Shown piece after piece: positions 1-14,000 of a stretch of 64,000 nt of DNA. Where the stretch lies: NCBI RefSeq assembly GCF_043641665.1, contig NC_092180.1, positions 4,923,391-4,987,390 on the forward strand, given 5' to 3'. Under the pieces are notes generated by a model. It was not told where the DNA came from. It saw nothing but the letters and a program-made list of their open reading frames with translations, and did not search any database. Source of the DNA: Enoplosus armatus (Eukaryota > Chordata > Actinopteri > Centrarchiformes > Enoplosidae). Each line of letters opens with the position of its first letter. Positions within the stretch are counted from its first letter, which is position 1. The translations under genes and the position numbers were made by a program.

Positions 1-649
1 ATCGCTGACGGATAACCGGAGGTTTTCATGTTTCAGCTCATCATGTACCAATTGTGAGTATTTGACTGTTTTCCAAAGCGAACGTATTAAGATGGATTTC
101 CTATCCTAAACGCTTCCCCTCATAAGCAGTGGGAATTAAAAATACAGCTTCCCTTCTTTTAATTCTAATAATTCCAAATTTCCCCTCTGAGGGATTAATA
201 AAGGATTATCTTATTTTATAAAGAAGACTGAAAGCCACTTAAGAAATAAAAAATATATATATTTTTAGTATCAATATCTGCTAAATGACAATAGTGCATC
301 ATACCCAAAAAGAAAAGGAAGCCATTATTATTCTTATGGGTAATGACAACGACGTACACACCCAGTTTAGGGCTGAGATCTGGAAATGTGGCAACATTGC
401 TAAAAAAAGAAACACAAGCAGTCAGACAATCACACCACCAAGTCAGTCAAACTTATTTGGAAGAGAAAACGAAGGTGAGCCATAAAATTATTACCCAAAC
501 CGTCAGTTGTAAACATCATACCGTAGTTGTGCACACAATGAGGGATTCTTACCAACATTTCTGGTGTTCTCACTTTGAGTTTGACCTCCAAATTACAAGC
601 GTTTTACATAATCTGGCTAAACTGTTGGCTTTATTTCAACCTGCCTGAT

Positions 650-703
650 TGTTAGTGGCTGTTGATGGTTCGATCTCAGCTCCTCCTCCTGCCAAATGTA
701 TAG
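650..703 (+). repeat. fragment of tRNA-derived SINE-like fish repeat
   Basis: Contains gttagtggctgttgatggtt followed by cgatctcagctcctcc. The ggttcgatctc word resembles a tRNA B box and the following cagctcctcctgccaaatgt text is what I recall from dispersed fish SINE-like sequences. Only this fragment is seen; no A box was verified. Confidence 0.35.
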
Positions 704-1654
704 TAATACCTTACAACTGCATCACCACATCAAGAAACAAACAGATAAAGACGACTAAACATTTACTGTGGTGGATCACTTTATGTGTGTTTTATGATTT
801 CTAATGAATGAAAGTAAAAGGAAAATAGTGGCTGCCCAGGACATTTATATGAATTACTCCAATTACTGTGGAATACCTTGTAAAGTGTTTGGCAGAATAT
901 ATCAAAAAGTACTGGGGCATTTTGTTGTTACTTTGGGACACCAGCCTGATAAGATAATCTTTATAAATGAATGGTTTTGTATATGGCTATGTCACACCTC
1001 TCTTTATTATCGGGCAAATAATGAGAACCTCCTCCCATCCTGACACAATTATCACAGAAGAGGGTGCAGCGTATGACAGGCATTTTAATTGGTACTCAGG
1101 AAGTAAAGTGTGTTCTTTAGTGAAATAGCTGCGGTTGGCACTTTCTCTCACAAACTGTGAACGTTTGTTTTAGGAGTCAGAATGGCAGCGTCAACAGAAC
1201 AGCGGTGTCACGGCAAGTCATGGAGAAGCAGCGGTAACAAGCGGGCGCACGTGTACGTCTCTATGTGTGGGTGAATGTGGAGTCAAAATAATTTGATGAG
1301 TGCCTCTAGAGGAGGAGGAATGTGAGGTGAAGAATGAAGAGCCGAGCCGCTCCAGCGTTGACAGTGCTGCCCGTCCTTCACCTCGCTGCTCCGCTGAAGC
1401 TTCAACACCTCCAGCAGCCTCTCGCTTGGACGAACTCCAAGTGCCGCCAAGGTCAGGAGAGCACTGTCATTCAACACCACTGTGTGTCTGCGTGTGTGTG
1501 TGTGTGTGATGTGGGGGAGGGGAGGGGCGAGGGCAGGGGGTACAGACATGTGTGCAAGAGCAAACACGAGCCTTGACGTGTGTGTTTGTGTATTAGTTGC
1601 TGTGGTAACTGCAAGTAACAATGGCAACGGTGGTGGGGTTTGTACTGTATTTCT

Positions 1655-1685
<31 letters not shown>

Positions 1686-2042
1686 CAGTCACGTCAGAGT
1701 ACCCACCGGCTCTGACAGTCCCTCTACGGATCTGGATCATGGATATGTCAAAACACCATGCCAGTATCCTGAGAAACAGCCTCCCTGACATTCAAATACA
1801 ATGAAATAATCACATGAAACACATTTATTAATGTGAGAAAATAAGCTCCGTAGCAAATATGAGAATTAAAGATGTGTTAACATTTGTCAGAAAATAAAAT
1901 AAAATAAGACAGACAAGATTAAACAGTAAATTCTGTAAATAAAAAACTTGAGCTTTCTATCAGGTTTTACCGTCTATTTCTTTTAGCGGTATCTTCTGCA
2001 GAATGAACCTGTCTGACTATGCTGTTAGCTTAGCTCAAAAAA

Positions 2043-2140
2043 ACTAAGTACATTCACAGTGCTGCACTATATAGAATTTTTACTTTACTTGAGTAGTCCC
2101 ATTTTATGCTACATTAAACATTGTGCTTTTTATTCAACTA
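2043..2140 (+). repeat. dispersed fish repeat (tacttgagtatt family), copy 1
   Basis: Reads aagtacattcacagtgctgc and then tttactttacttgagtagtc, ccattttatgctacatt. This is the common teleost repeat with the words ACTTTACTTGAGTA and CCATTTTATGCTAC. Related fragments are at 20788-20880 and more weakly at 27285-27435. Confidence 0.5.
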
Positions 2141-5100
2141 TTGAGTCACAACGTATGATTCGTTTGTTAAATCTGATGCACTTTTTAAACTGCCAACAGT
2201 AGAGAAACTGATGGCTGCTCACTTCAGTACACTGTCACTTGTGTTTCTATATGATGGTATAAGAAAAAGATCTAGTTCTTGCTGGTGTTGAAAGGCCTTA
2301 ATGATTTGGGAAATTATGTAGACCTTCAAAATGTTTGTAACCCACTGAGAAGCTGCTCACTATTTCTTTCTTATTACTATCTGTTAAGTTCTCCAGGTTC
2401 CCACCAGAACCCTAATATAAAATAATATGGAAAACAACATAAACGTATCCTTTGGTCGGTGTATCACAGGAAATTATAAGTGAGGCATTTTTAGATTATG
2501 TGGACCGTAGTAAAAGAATTAGAAATCTGGAAAAAGAACCCATGACTCAAATGTTTCCAGGCTTTAGAACTACAAATTGTAAAGTTTTATATCATCTGAC
2601 AAAGTGCTGACAACCAAGTGTTGCTTGACGAGTTGTTTTCTGTTTGTCTGTAGACCATGTAACCCTGGAGCTAATCCTAACCCAGACACCAAATATTTAG
2701 TCTGTTTCTTCACAAGTATTGCACCATCTGAAACTGAGCATCCACTCGACTGTCCAAAAGACGTCTGATCTGTAAATGAAATGCACTTTGGAACGAGCTA
2801 AATCTAATCATGACTGTAAGTCTTTCCGTTTGTGAGTCCATCTGTCCCAGATAAGACGCCTCCTACTGTTGGGGATCCTTCCAGCTAAACACAAAGTCTC
2901 TTTTCTCCGTCTCCGTTTCGGTCTCCACCGTGAACCGTCTGCCGTCTACAGTGAGAGTGTGAGGAGACAGTGGTTTGGCAGTGAGAAGTGATCCTTCTGA
3001 TGTCGGTCATCCTGCTCTCCTCCCCTCCTGTCATCACACAGGAGGGTCTCCGGGTGAAGTTTAAAGAGCACTCACTCACTTCCCCTGTCCCTTTTGATAC
3101 TCTTTCCTTCTGACTTCGTCCCCTCGCTCTTTAATCGCCACTCATACATATTCACTTCACTGCAATGAGTGCCACTCGTCGATGGCTCTGCTGAATACAA
3201 GGGACTCTGTTTAAATTGAGTGTTGCCTGTATGCTGGGGTTTATTTCTTGTTTAGTGAGAGTGTCCTCTGTACATCTCTGGAGCTTTTCATTCAGAGAGA
3301 GTGATGACGTGGATGCATCCAGCCGTCCATGTTTTATTCCTCTCTCAAACTTCCTCTCCAATCTGCCTGAGAAGTTTGTCTGACCTCCCTCTCTCTTTTC
3401 TGTTTCTTCCTGGCCCGACAGGAAACGTCTGCCCCTGCGGTGGTTTTTACAATCTGATTGAGTAATGAGAGGAAATTAGAGTTCATCTGCTTCAGAGGCA
3501 GACAGGGAGGAGAAGAGTCAAACTTCCGAGCAGGAAAACAAAGCGTATTTTAGCCATTTCTGGGGGCTGCAGACAGATTACCACTAATGAATGCATGGAT
3601 CGTTCTACGGTGAAGCTCTGCTGCTTCCATGCAGAGAAATACAAAACTCTAATTAGTGTTTCCATCAGTTGAGGTGAGGAAATAGTGAAGGCAGGGAGAG
3701 AAAACATTACTTCTGAATCCACATCCATTGCAGGGTCTTTATCAGCATTGCATAATCATTTTACAGACAGTCTGACAGACTTTCTGCACAAACAGTTGTG
3801 TTCTGGCCCCGAGTGGACCATGTGTGACGCTGCTGCCATATTTGGCAACTTTTAAATGCGTGGACTCATGTTAGCAGCACTTAAAGGCTGGTGTTAGATC
3901 GCAAAACCAGGCGAGTGTGCCTGAGCCTATTCTGACACATAGTTTATTGGCTAGGCCACTATTTGGCCAAATCATTTGGGCTTCTTGGCTACAACAGCGT
4001 GATGTTAATCACCATGAAACATTTCAAACGTGTGCACCAGCCTTCTACCACGCCATGTGAAGTTGATTAGGCATCAGGGTCCAAATTCAATGAAAAAGGA
4101 AATTATGAAAACGTGTATGGTGTTTGCTGGTACTGCGTGTTAAAGGGAAAATACGCGACAAGTTCGACCTTCTGTGATTGCAAGAACACTTCCTGTATCC
4201 CTGTTTCTCTTTGTGAAGGGAGACGCTCCATAGACAAATAGATAGCAAGCAATAACATGTATCTATCAAGACAGGCAGTGTTGTGATAATGTGTGCTAAC
4301 GAGTGTGGGTTGGACTCGTGTTATCTTAAACGGGCCAGCACACTGAATAGATGATAGATTTATTAAGTAGAATTGTGCTCAGGACTTCGTCTCCCTGTCG
4401 TTTTGGGAGCATCTGTTCAGTGCATGGGCACCTTTAACTTCATATAGTGAGGTGAACACACTACATACACTATACAGTTTGATTAGAAATAGTAATTTAA
4501 ACGTTTGTGTTACGTTCTTTTCATCCCTACAGTTGCTTTATGCTTGATCTCTGCTTTCCCCACTCTCACTATCAGTAATTAAAGTAATGGATAACACTAA
4601 TAGAAGATATGCAGGAGAAAATGTCAAAATAATTAGAAGACTATGTGGTTTAGACTGTCAGCATTGTGTTTGTGTCATTTGTAGAGGATGTGCCCAGTCT
4701 GTAAATCAATTTCATGCTCTGAGAGTCACATATGAGAATCTGTAATGAAGAAATGAAGCAGGGATTAAAGTGGCTTTCAAAATCTGATCAAGTAGAGGTT
4801 AAGTTTGCATAAATATTTATGAATACACAGCGGTACGACCCCTGTCCCTGCACGACTGTCACCTTTATTCACTCCTCAGATAGCTTGACTTACTCCGTAT
4901 TTCATGATTGCTTTCGTTGACCGTTTTCATGTTTCTCCCTGGAGTACATTTCTTTTGTTACACGATCTTTCTTGTGACAATTCAGAACTTTTCACCCACA
5001 GAACAACCTTAAAAACCCAGTGGCCATAAATTAATTTGAACAATAATGAATGTGTAACACACAAATACTCGTACAGAAATTCAGCTTTTGTCGCTTTACA

Positions 5101-7545
5101 AAAGGGACCAATAAGGGACAAATGGAGGCACATTAGCATTGAGTGAATGCTCAAACAAACTCCACTGGCCCCATGTGGTGGGTTTACACTAATAGAATAA
5201 GTGACTGATTTCATGCATAACATAGGCCTAATGTAATGCCTGCTCTTACTTTGATTATAAGAATAATTCAATTCATGTATTTACTTGCACAGCTAAAGAA
5301 TGCTCTCTTAATATTTCCAATTTCATGCGCTCTTGCATAAGGTGATAATTGATTGAATGCATATGCGTCCCTTGTAAGTGGCTGCACTCAAAGCCCCTGC
5401 TGTTATAAATTTATTTTATTATTAGTCCCATGATATTTACGTTCCCTGCGTGCAACTCCCACATTATCATTCCAGAGAGGTAAACCATGAAAACAAAGGT
5501 AATAGCTGTAAAAATGAACATCCTATGGTTCGTTAAGCAAATGTAGTAACTTGTTAAATCTCTGAGGAGCAGGCGTGCCGCCCGTGTGACGTTTAAATGT
5601 CCAAACACTCAGTAAATGCAGCACAGTTGGCAGTGTGTCACATCCTAATTGTGCATTATTAAAGTGAATATGATCTGAAAACAGTTCTTACAAACACAGT
5701 TTTGTTCAAACTGAATATGTGGATATATATATATGGATTGCCCTTTAAACTATAGCCAGTGTGTCAGCTGGAGCTGAGCACGCTGATTTGTGGGTATTTC
5801 CAGGGATGTAACCTGAGGAAGAGGTTAGGAAATCAATATATGAAATATGTCATGAGAGCCAACAGGAACATGAAGCTTCAATATTGTGTTTGTATTTCCA
5901 AGATGATGACATTTCAGGACTATATGTGAGTTTAAACAGGGACTCTTTTCTTAACCTATCTCACTACCTCATTTCTCAGTGCTACTGTACGCCACAGAGT
6001 GCTCCTGCTTTCAACATGTAGAGAAATGTAATATTCATTTACGCTTAATATTTTGTATTCGTTTTGTTTTATTGATATTTATGTATGTACGACCATACAG
6101 AATTATGCTTTTCGCTGAAGAACCCCAACAACTCAAACAAAACTGTGATTTTGAACTCTTAACTCTCTCAGCGGTGGGGGTGCAGGACATTTTGAGTCTC
6201 TTCTGTTCAAATATAATCAAATATTGGGCAGGGCCTTTATTTACTTTATTATTGACCTCAGTTTGCTCACCAGGCCTTTGTTTAAGACAGTGTTTTACGT
6301 CTAACTCTGTAAATCTATTTTCCCATGCTTTAGTTATAAGTCTCTCATTTTTCTGGTCTGCCACCATTAATCCTGATAATTTGCTGTTGCTGCTGTTTGC
6401 TGTTAATGCTAACTCAACACTTCCTGCATCTGTTTCACATTAAAAGCCTTCCATCAGTTCAGGGTGCATATTTCCCTACTGAATCCTGTTAGTGCTGCTG
6501 TATAGTGTATAGTGTACAGCTGCATGTGGTCTCTGGTATTTATATACAGCTTATTTGTTTCTTCATTTGATTTTCTTACGTGGTTTGTTTGTGTGTGTGT
6601 GTGTGTGTGTGTGTTTGTGAATGTAGTGGCACACATACAGGTCTTTAACTTTTCATTAGATTTTGCTTGATTTAATTCTGCTGTATTATACATATTGACA
6701 GAATGTTGTAAATTTGGTTTGTACCATAAATCAACCATAACCCCGTCTCCCAGAATTTGCTTCTAATTCATTTTGCTATTATTTTTTTTCAGTGAATGAA
6801 GTGCTTCTTTCTTGTGCTACACAAAGGTCATAAGTAGGCGGTCTGGTTGGAAGGTGGGCATACAAAAAACAAGACAAGAAATGTAGACACAATGCGTTTT
6901 ATATCTGAAGTCACTGTTGATTTTTACAATATTTTACAATATTTTACCAAGACCTTAACCAGGTGCTTTGATTGCAAGAGCAGATATTGTGTCAGTGAAC
7001 ATTAAGCATATACATTCAGAATCTATTCTTCCCAATTACAGGTCTTTTGGGGGGAGATTTGTCCTTATTTGAACCAGGAATCAAAGTAAGGGGGTTTTGT
7101 ATGCTGTACAGATTGTAATGCCCTTTAAAGCGAGTATGGGATTGTTCCGAATATCATCCCATGCTGTACAGCATATCCACTATTTCAGTGTAATATATGT
7201 CTGACACAAATATACATACAAAGGACATTATATATTAATGCAAAGCAGAAAAATTAGATATTAATGTGCTACCAAATGTATTATTGATCACAGAGGAGGA
7301 AAGTATCCACAGCCTCAGGACATGTGATGACATGACACCTGCCCAATTTGACAGATCAGTTTCCGAATGGTTCAGAGGTTTTCTTCTTCTTCTGCTTCTT
7401 CTGCTCTCCTCTCCTCAATGTCATTCATTGCCCAATTTTCAGCGTGAGAGGTAAGCCCAGTGGACTGTAGAGCAGTCCGTCACAGAATCAGCTCTAAACA
7501 ACAATATCCTGTTCATCACAGCTCTGTGCAGCCCCCGGCTGTCAG

Positions 7546-7760
7546 CCCATCATCCGGAGAGAATGAATAAATAAGTAATGGTGGGGGGCGTGTTTGCACC
7601 GTAGGCTGAGATGCTTGCTGCCTTAACAAAGCCTTGGGGCATCGAGCAAACCCAACCTGCTCTGGACTTATCCCTAATCAGCCGCTGTCCATCATGGCTG
7701 CCCCCGCTCTGCTGCTGCTGCTGAGTCGACCGATCCGGAGAAAAGGTAACCGCCCACTCG
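7546..7760 (+). other. possible promoter and first exon of an unidentified gene
   Basis: A locally CpG-richer stretch with an ATG at 7694 in a strong Kozak context (A at -3, G at +4) that opens MAAPALLLLLSRPIRRK and runs straight into a donor-like AAAAG followed by gtaacc at 7745. It looks like a 5' exon, but I found no downstream exon that continues it and the CTG run could be chance. No family is recognised. Confidence 0.2.
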
Positions 7761-10700
7761 CGTCCACCGGTGCAGCCGCCGCCAAACTGCTATCTCTAAA
7801 TATACACAAATTAACTGCGTTAGAGAGGCATGCTCCGGGGCATCATTTAATTGGCAGATACTGAATGACATCCTCCGCTCTGTTTCTTCTTCATCTGGCA
7901 GCGAGAGAGAAAAGTACAAACCCAGGCAGAGGCAGAGATTTTGGAAGTCACCTTGGCTCAAACCGCAGGCTTTAACCTCCCTGTTTCCCATCCAACGCCA
8001 CATATTCCTGCATATTATTTTCATGTATTTTGCATTCATGCGCTGCACTTCATTCACGTGCTCTGTTCAGCATATCTATTCCCTGCAACAACCCATAAGA
8101 AATGTATGTTGCACTCTCACTCATGTATTTCAAGGTTCAGTGTCCGAGCTTCCTGCTGGTTGGTATCCCTGACTGACTTATTGATTGTATATGCTGTTTC
8201 CTAATATTTAGTGTGGCAATGTCAAGCAGAAATCCTCAAGCCTTAAGCTTGCAGTTATTCTAACGGCCAGTAGGTGCTGGCCTAGAGAAAACTCACACTG
8301 TATTGAGGTCAGTTGAAATGTTTTCTCTAAATACAATGTACTTTTTTAAAGGAGATTTTAAGGTTTAAAAAGAATTTTTTTTGGTGTGTTTGCTTGACTG
8401 ACAGATATCCAAGCCTTTAATAGTCAGCCATGGTATTTACCACTTGCTCTTCACACCTCAGGCTTCCATAACCAGCAAAAATGGCAGCAGAAGCCCAGAA
8501 ACCCGTGGCTGATGTTACAGGCATTACAGTTGTGCAACTGCACCTTCAGAAACTGGATGAAATTTCCCGTATTTTCACTGTAATGACACAAAACAATTTT
8601 ATTATTTGTGTGAAACAGGCTGAAATGCTAGTGTGACATAACTTGTTTGGCCTTCCGAAGCTACAGCTAGTAGTTTCTTGGCTACTTCAAGCAACGTGAT
8701 GCACCAAGAAGACAATCAATCTCCAGCTTCAAGTGAAAATGATTCATTGTGATCTGTGATTGTTGTGATTTTGTACACGTCTGCAGCTTTCACAGGACAA
8801 CAGTAGTGTTTGTAGAGACAATGACTGCCATACATAGAGAACCTGCAGATGTTCAGACAGTTTGATCTTTTTTTTAAATCTTTCATTACCTGTGTTAAGA
8901 TTTTGAACCAATAGTTTTGGCCTTTCAAAAAACCACAGCCACCCCTTTTTCTCACAACTGTCAGCTGTTCTGGCTAATTTGTGCTCAGCGCAGCCTTTTG
9001 TATTTGTGTCTTGTTAAGAAAACATCGATGTAGACAACACCATTCTTTCTAAATTGGCACTGCAATGGGGGACAACCATGGGGATTTCAGATGACGTCTT
9101 TATGAGCCTCTGCCTTTGGGAAGAAAAGAGAAAAGAAAAACAGAAAAACAATGAATGAAGGTGAACTGTTAACCACTTGAGAACTGCACCTGGTCCACAA
9201 CTACCATGATCAAGATTTAGCCATTCATAGACATGCCTGGACATAACCTGTAATTTTGTATGGCTAAAGTGTAACCACCTGTCAAGCTTTGATGAGCTAA
9301 TTAAGAGGCAGTTAGCTGATTGTGGGAGCCGCAGAGTTGATGTGCAGCCAGATCAGGGGATGTGAGTGCTCTGCTATTAGCCATTAAGGGTTCACGCTGG
9401 GCTGACTTTCCACAATGTGGACGGGGACGGAGCTGTCTTTTATACAGAGAGAGGAAAAGCCACATTAATGGAGGTGGAGGATTCTCATTCTCTCTGTCCT
9501 TCCATCCCTCTGTCCCTCACTCATTACCCGTCTGTGGAGTCCCTCGTTTGTTTCACATGCTCTTCATAAGAAACAATAAGCTGACCCCCTTCCCCTCACC
9601 CTGAGGTGCTTCCTTTGGGGAGACAGAGGGGCCTCTGAAAGACAGAGAGTGCAAGTGTGTGTGACGCATTGTGTGAGAGTGTATTAGTGTGAGGGTCTGA
9701 GTAATTAAGTGTGTGATATTGTGTGTGTGTGTGTGTGCGTGTGTGTGTGTGTGATGGCCTGCGTGTGGGTTCACCCATCTGTGTGCGTGATTGCGCGAGT
9801 AAATGTGATCACAAGTGTGAGTGTGTGTGATCTGTTTCCAATTAGCCCTCTTGTGTCCCTGGTAGCCCGGAGGCATGACTAATGTCTTGGTGGACTGAAG
9901 CCCCAGCTGATGTCGCTGAAAGGGCCCCCATCTGCTGCGAGAACATCACAATGAGGAGCTGGGCAGTCTCAGACAGAGGAGCGCGACGGGGACTAAAGGC
10001 GACGAGCATCATGGGAATGACGGCGAGGGGGGAATAAGCTATTAGGGACAAATTGTGCTTGGGGGGCCACCTTCAGATACAGGGTGAAGAATGCCATTAG
10101 CACTGTCCAGCACGCAACAGCTAGAGCACAATCAGAAGGATGCACACACACACACACACACACACACAAGCAGACACAAATACATATGTGCAGGTTTCTG
10201 AGTAATCCAGATATCAGCGTTTTTCTACTTCAGAAGTAAAATTTGTTTCAGAATGAAAACGGTTTCCACCGAGGGAAAAAATCCATCACAGAAGACAAAG
10301 AAAACTTTCTGTTTCATGCAGAGCGTTTTTTTTTTTTATTGTAGACCTGCTTCATGTTGTGCTCTGATCCCTGTCAACCATCTCACACCCACAGGACCAA
10401 GTCTCATTTTTCAAAATAAGTTGAATAAGTTATTCATTTGTTATCTAGGACAGAAGCTCAGTTTTAGCTACTGTCTGACACAAGTATCACAGACAATTGT
10501 ACTACGTAGACAAAGAAAACACCAACAATCCTGTAAGGTGGACTGACAGGGTTCACACACTAGACATTAAAGATCTAACATTGATGAGTCCCGTTCAGTT
10601 CAGTTTCTGGTTGGACTGCCTATCAGGAAACAGATTAATAGTTCACTCTTGGGTTTGTAGTGATTGTGAAGTACAGGTGACTCAGACTCGCTCATCTATA

Positions 10701-10994
10701 GGCCTGCGTATATCAAGAGATTCTGCTTCAGGAAGAAAAGAAAACAGCATTGCATGTATGTTTTGATAACGGATTTACAAAAGAAAACTTACTAGATAAT
10801 TAAGTCTTTTTTTAGGCTGTACAGTGTGTGCTGTTTTCACAACACCTTGTTTCCAAGCAACTGTGCAACAACTGTAGAATCTCTCCAACACTCTGTCAAT
10901 GTCTGTGACTTTGGAGGATTGTGTTTGCACAGAAAGAAAAAGGTTTGGTTGGCGGAGTCTGTTCCACACATTGAGATGTAGTCACTCAGTCATG

Positions 10995-11039
<45 letters not shown>

Positions 11040-14000
11040 GTAATCTAATCAGTGATTTGTTATTATAACTGTTGATGAATTACGAGACGCTTGGGAAGAG
11101 CCTCGGACACAAACTGAATGTACAGCCGGTGTCATTCAGATGGGATAAAACCCTTTGTCTTCACAGCATGGTGGCAGAGCGAGGTGGGGGTGGGGGATAA
11201 TTAAGAAAAGGAAAGGTGTGTCATCCAGAATACACTTTTCCTTTTTACATTTCCAAGACGGACTAGCCAGCTATAATAACATTTACTCAACTTCATTGCT
11301 GAAATCTGGAGATGCACAGCATTTCTAGAAGGGAATTTAAGGTAAACAGCATGCAGTCAAACAAACAGGTTGTTAGTTAATCCACAGTTTAGTCACATGA
11401 TCTAAACCAAATTACTGCGAGTGAAAATAGCGTTTTTAATGTGAGAATGTACGACTGCATGACAGCACCAAGTACAGTGGCTCAAACATTCGGTCACTGT
11501 TGTTTGGGGAACTGGTTTAAACTGTATATTTGTTAATCTGTAATGTTGCTGCTTCCTCATATCTCAGCGCTCACTGTGTGTTGATGAGTAAACTAACGTC
11601 GCATCTGATAGGAATGATTGACAAAATGAAAATAATATTCCTGTGAAGCAGGTCTCCCGAGGACAGTCTGCCGAAACAGTCCATGAACAAAGTCTGAAGC
11701 TGTGAATCAGCACATCTGAGGTTTACACGTTTTACCTGCACACAATGTGTGTGTGTGTGTGTGTGTGTCAGTGAGGAGGCTAGCAGCTCATTGACAGTGA
11801 TAGATGGATGCCCTCCAAAGCTGCTGATTGTTAGTGATAAGGAACATAAACAACACACACACACAGAAATCCAATATATACTAAGCAGCCAGACAAACAT
11901 TGTTCTTGAAGTGTTTTTCTATATAATTGGCAACAGCAGAGCACGTGTGAATGTGTATAGTATACATTGGTAGACCAGATTAAATACAGATTTAAATTAA
12001 AGGAAAAAAAAAAAGTCCCACCACAAGCCTCGAGAATAGCTTCAGCGCTCTTTGCCATAGACTCTCCAAATCTGAACACAGCTAATGATGGTTGTGCAGA
12101 GCGTTGTCTAACACGTCACTCCAAAATCTCCCATAGGTCTTCATTTATAATTTTCTCACTCTATAATTTATGTTGTGTTTGCTGTGTTATCTTTCTCCAT
12201 TCATTTATTCAGGTTGTTTTCCCTTTAAGTTGCTAATATTGGGCAGAATTGAAGAACTCTCACTTTTCCAGTGTTACAAACAATAACTTCATAATTCACA
12301 ATTCATAACATCACCTTTTTATCTTGTCATTTTACCAGACGTTTCTATAACCCAGTGTGTGAACCCAGTGTCTCTTTTGATGAAAAATGATTAATTTTAG
12401 AGTTTTAGCAACAGCTAATGTGAGAATAAACATAATGAATCAATGAATTGATTGAATTTATATCATTTATTTATTTGCCTTGTTCCAGTGTGAAGTGAGC
12501 TGGGTGGAATATTATGGATTCGGGGGTGCTATTGGGTGCAAGAACAACATCAGGGAGTGTATCTGTAAAGAAAGTGGAGTGGGAAATGAAAGGGGAAGAT
12601 GAGCAGAGGAATGATAATAGAACTGGTTGGACCACAGAGACACCTCTGGCCTTGAGACTCAGAGAGAGGAGCTGAGAAAGGTAGGCTTTGTCTTTGCAGA
12701 GTCTTTGTGTTTGTCCTGGTGACTCGGGGGGCGTCGTGTCTGTCTCTGTGTTTGAACTTCCAGCAGCTTGAATCTGCCTCCCAGGTGTCGAGCAGCAGGA
12801 CAAAACTACCCATCTTCATGCTGCAGCCGGCTGCCACTGCAGCACAGCTCCCGCTGAGCTGAGAGACACACAGAGTTTACAAGAGAAAGAGAAAACAGTC
12901 ACAAAACGGAGAAGAAAAGTACGCCAGAAACAGAAGGAGAGGTAGTTGAAAGAGACTGCTAAAACACTTACAGTGATTTTTATTTTCTTTGTAGGTTTGT
13001 CTTTGTGGTTCACGTGGGACAGCTCCTTTCATTTCATGTTGCCATCGTGCTTATGAGCGTGAGTGTGTGTGTGTGTGTGTGTGTGCGCGCCTGTGTTGAA
13101 TAAAACACACTGTGTGCTTTGGCTCAGACTGTCCTTGGCACTAAACCTTTCAGTGTCCAACACTGAAGCTTTATTTAAAGTCCTCTTCAAGGTGTCAAAC
13201 ATTATGCAGTGCTTTCACTGATTCCTGATGTCAGTCATCACTCACATACATTCCTGATCAGTTTTCACTGTGGAATCACATGTACACAGCAAGTTGAAAA
13301 ACTTCAAAAGACCTTGAGCTGTACCATAAACCCCTGAGTTTTGTGTACACACACACACACACACACACACACAGACGCTGCTGATGGATTCTCTTCGCTT
13401 ATGCAACAAACTGTAAATTGTTGAAACCACGCAGAGGAATGAATGGATATCCCAGCTGTAAAAGCAGATTTATGGTGAGGAAAAGGCTTGTGGACACATC
13501 TCAGACTCTACTAAACACGATTATGGATGGATGGATGGCTGAAGGGAGGGTTATTCATTCTCTGGAGGACAGAAATGAGGCTCGAGTGGACGAGCTTTCC
13601 CAGTCACGTTACAGAGTGCACATCCTGCTGCTGGTCGCCTGAGAACCTTAAAAAACAGCCAAGAAATATGATGTTAGGGATTTGCTGGAACCTAAATTGT
13701 CAGCAGTGAACTGTGAAACCCATTTACCCCAGTGTAGCATTACAGTTCATGCTGCGCTGCCTGAAGTGAGTGTGTGTGTGTGTGTGTTAGATGGTGTCTT
13801 CCATACTCAGTGCTAATATTGTCAACGTTGTCCGTGTTTAGTGACTGTTTTGGTGTATCTGTTTTTGTATTTATTCATCTTGATGACAATCATCAACTGG
13901 GAGAAATCCACCGGAGAAGGCAGAGAGATGCTTTTTCACATCAACAGGACTGAAAATACCAGGATGCAATGCAGCCAAAAGAAAGGTTCAAGCTGCTACG

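Larger units (their letters stand above)
1..7500. other. non-coding, no gene recognised
   Basis: Only short open frames without family features, apart from small repeat pieces. TG arrays are at about 1483-1508, 1654-1683 and 6590-6615. The A/T-rich stretch 4720-5410 has few simple repeats and several homeodomain-type words, and could be conserved regulatory DNA. The longest frame (5979-6443, plus) has no recognisable domain and is probably chance. Confidence 0.5.

Noticed and set aside
654..690. tRNA gene based on the ggttcgatctc B-box-like word
   Set aside because: No A box or cloverleaf; better explained as a SINE fragment.
5979..6443. 154-codon plus-strand open frame
   Set aside because: No domain, no splice partner, A/T-rich chance composition; an overlapping frame of similar length exists on the other strand.
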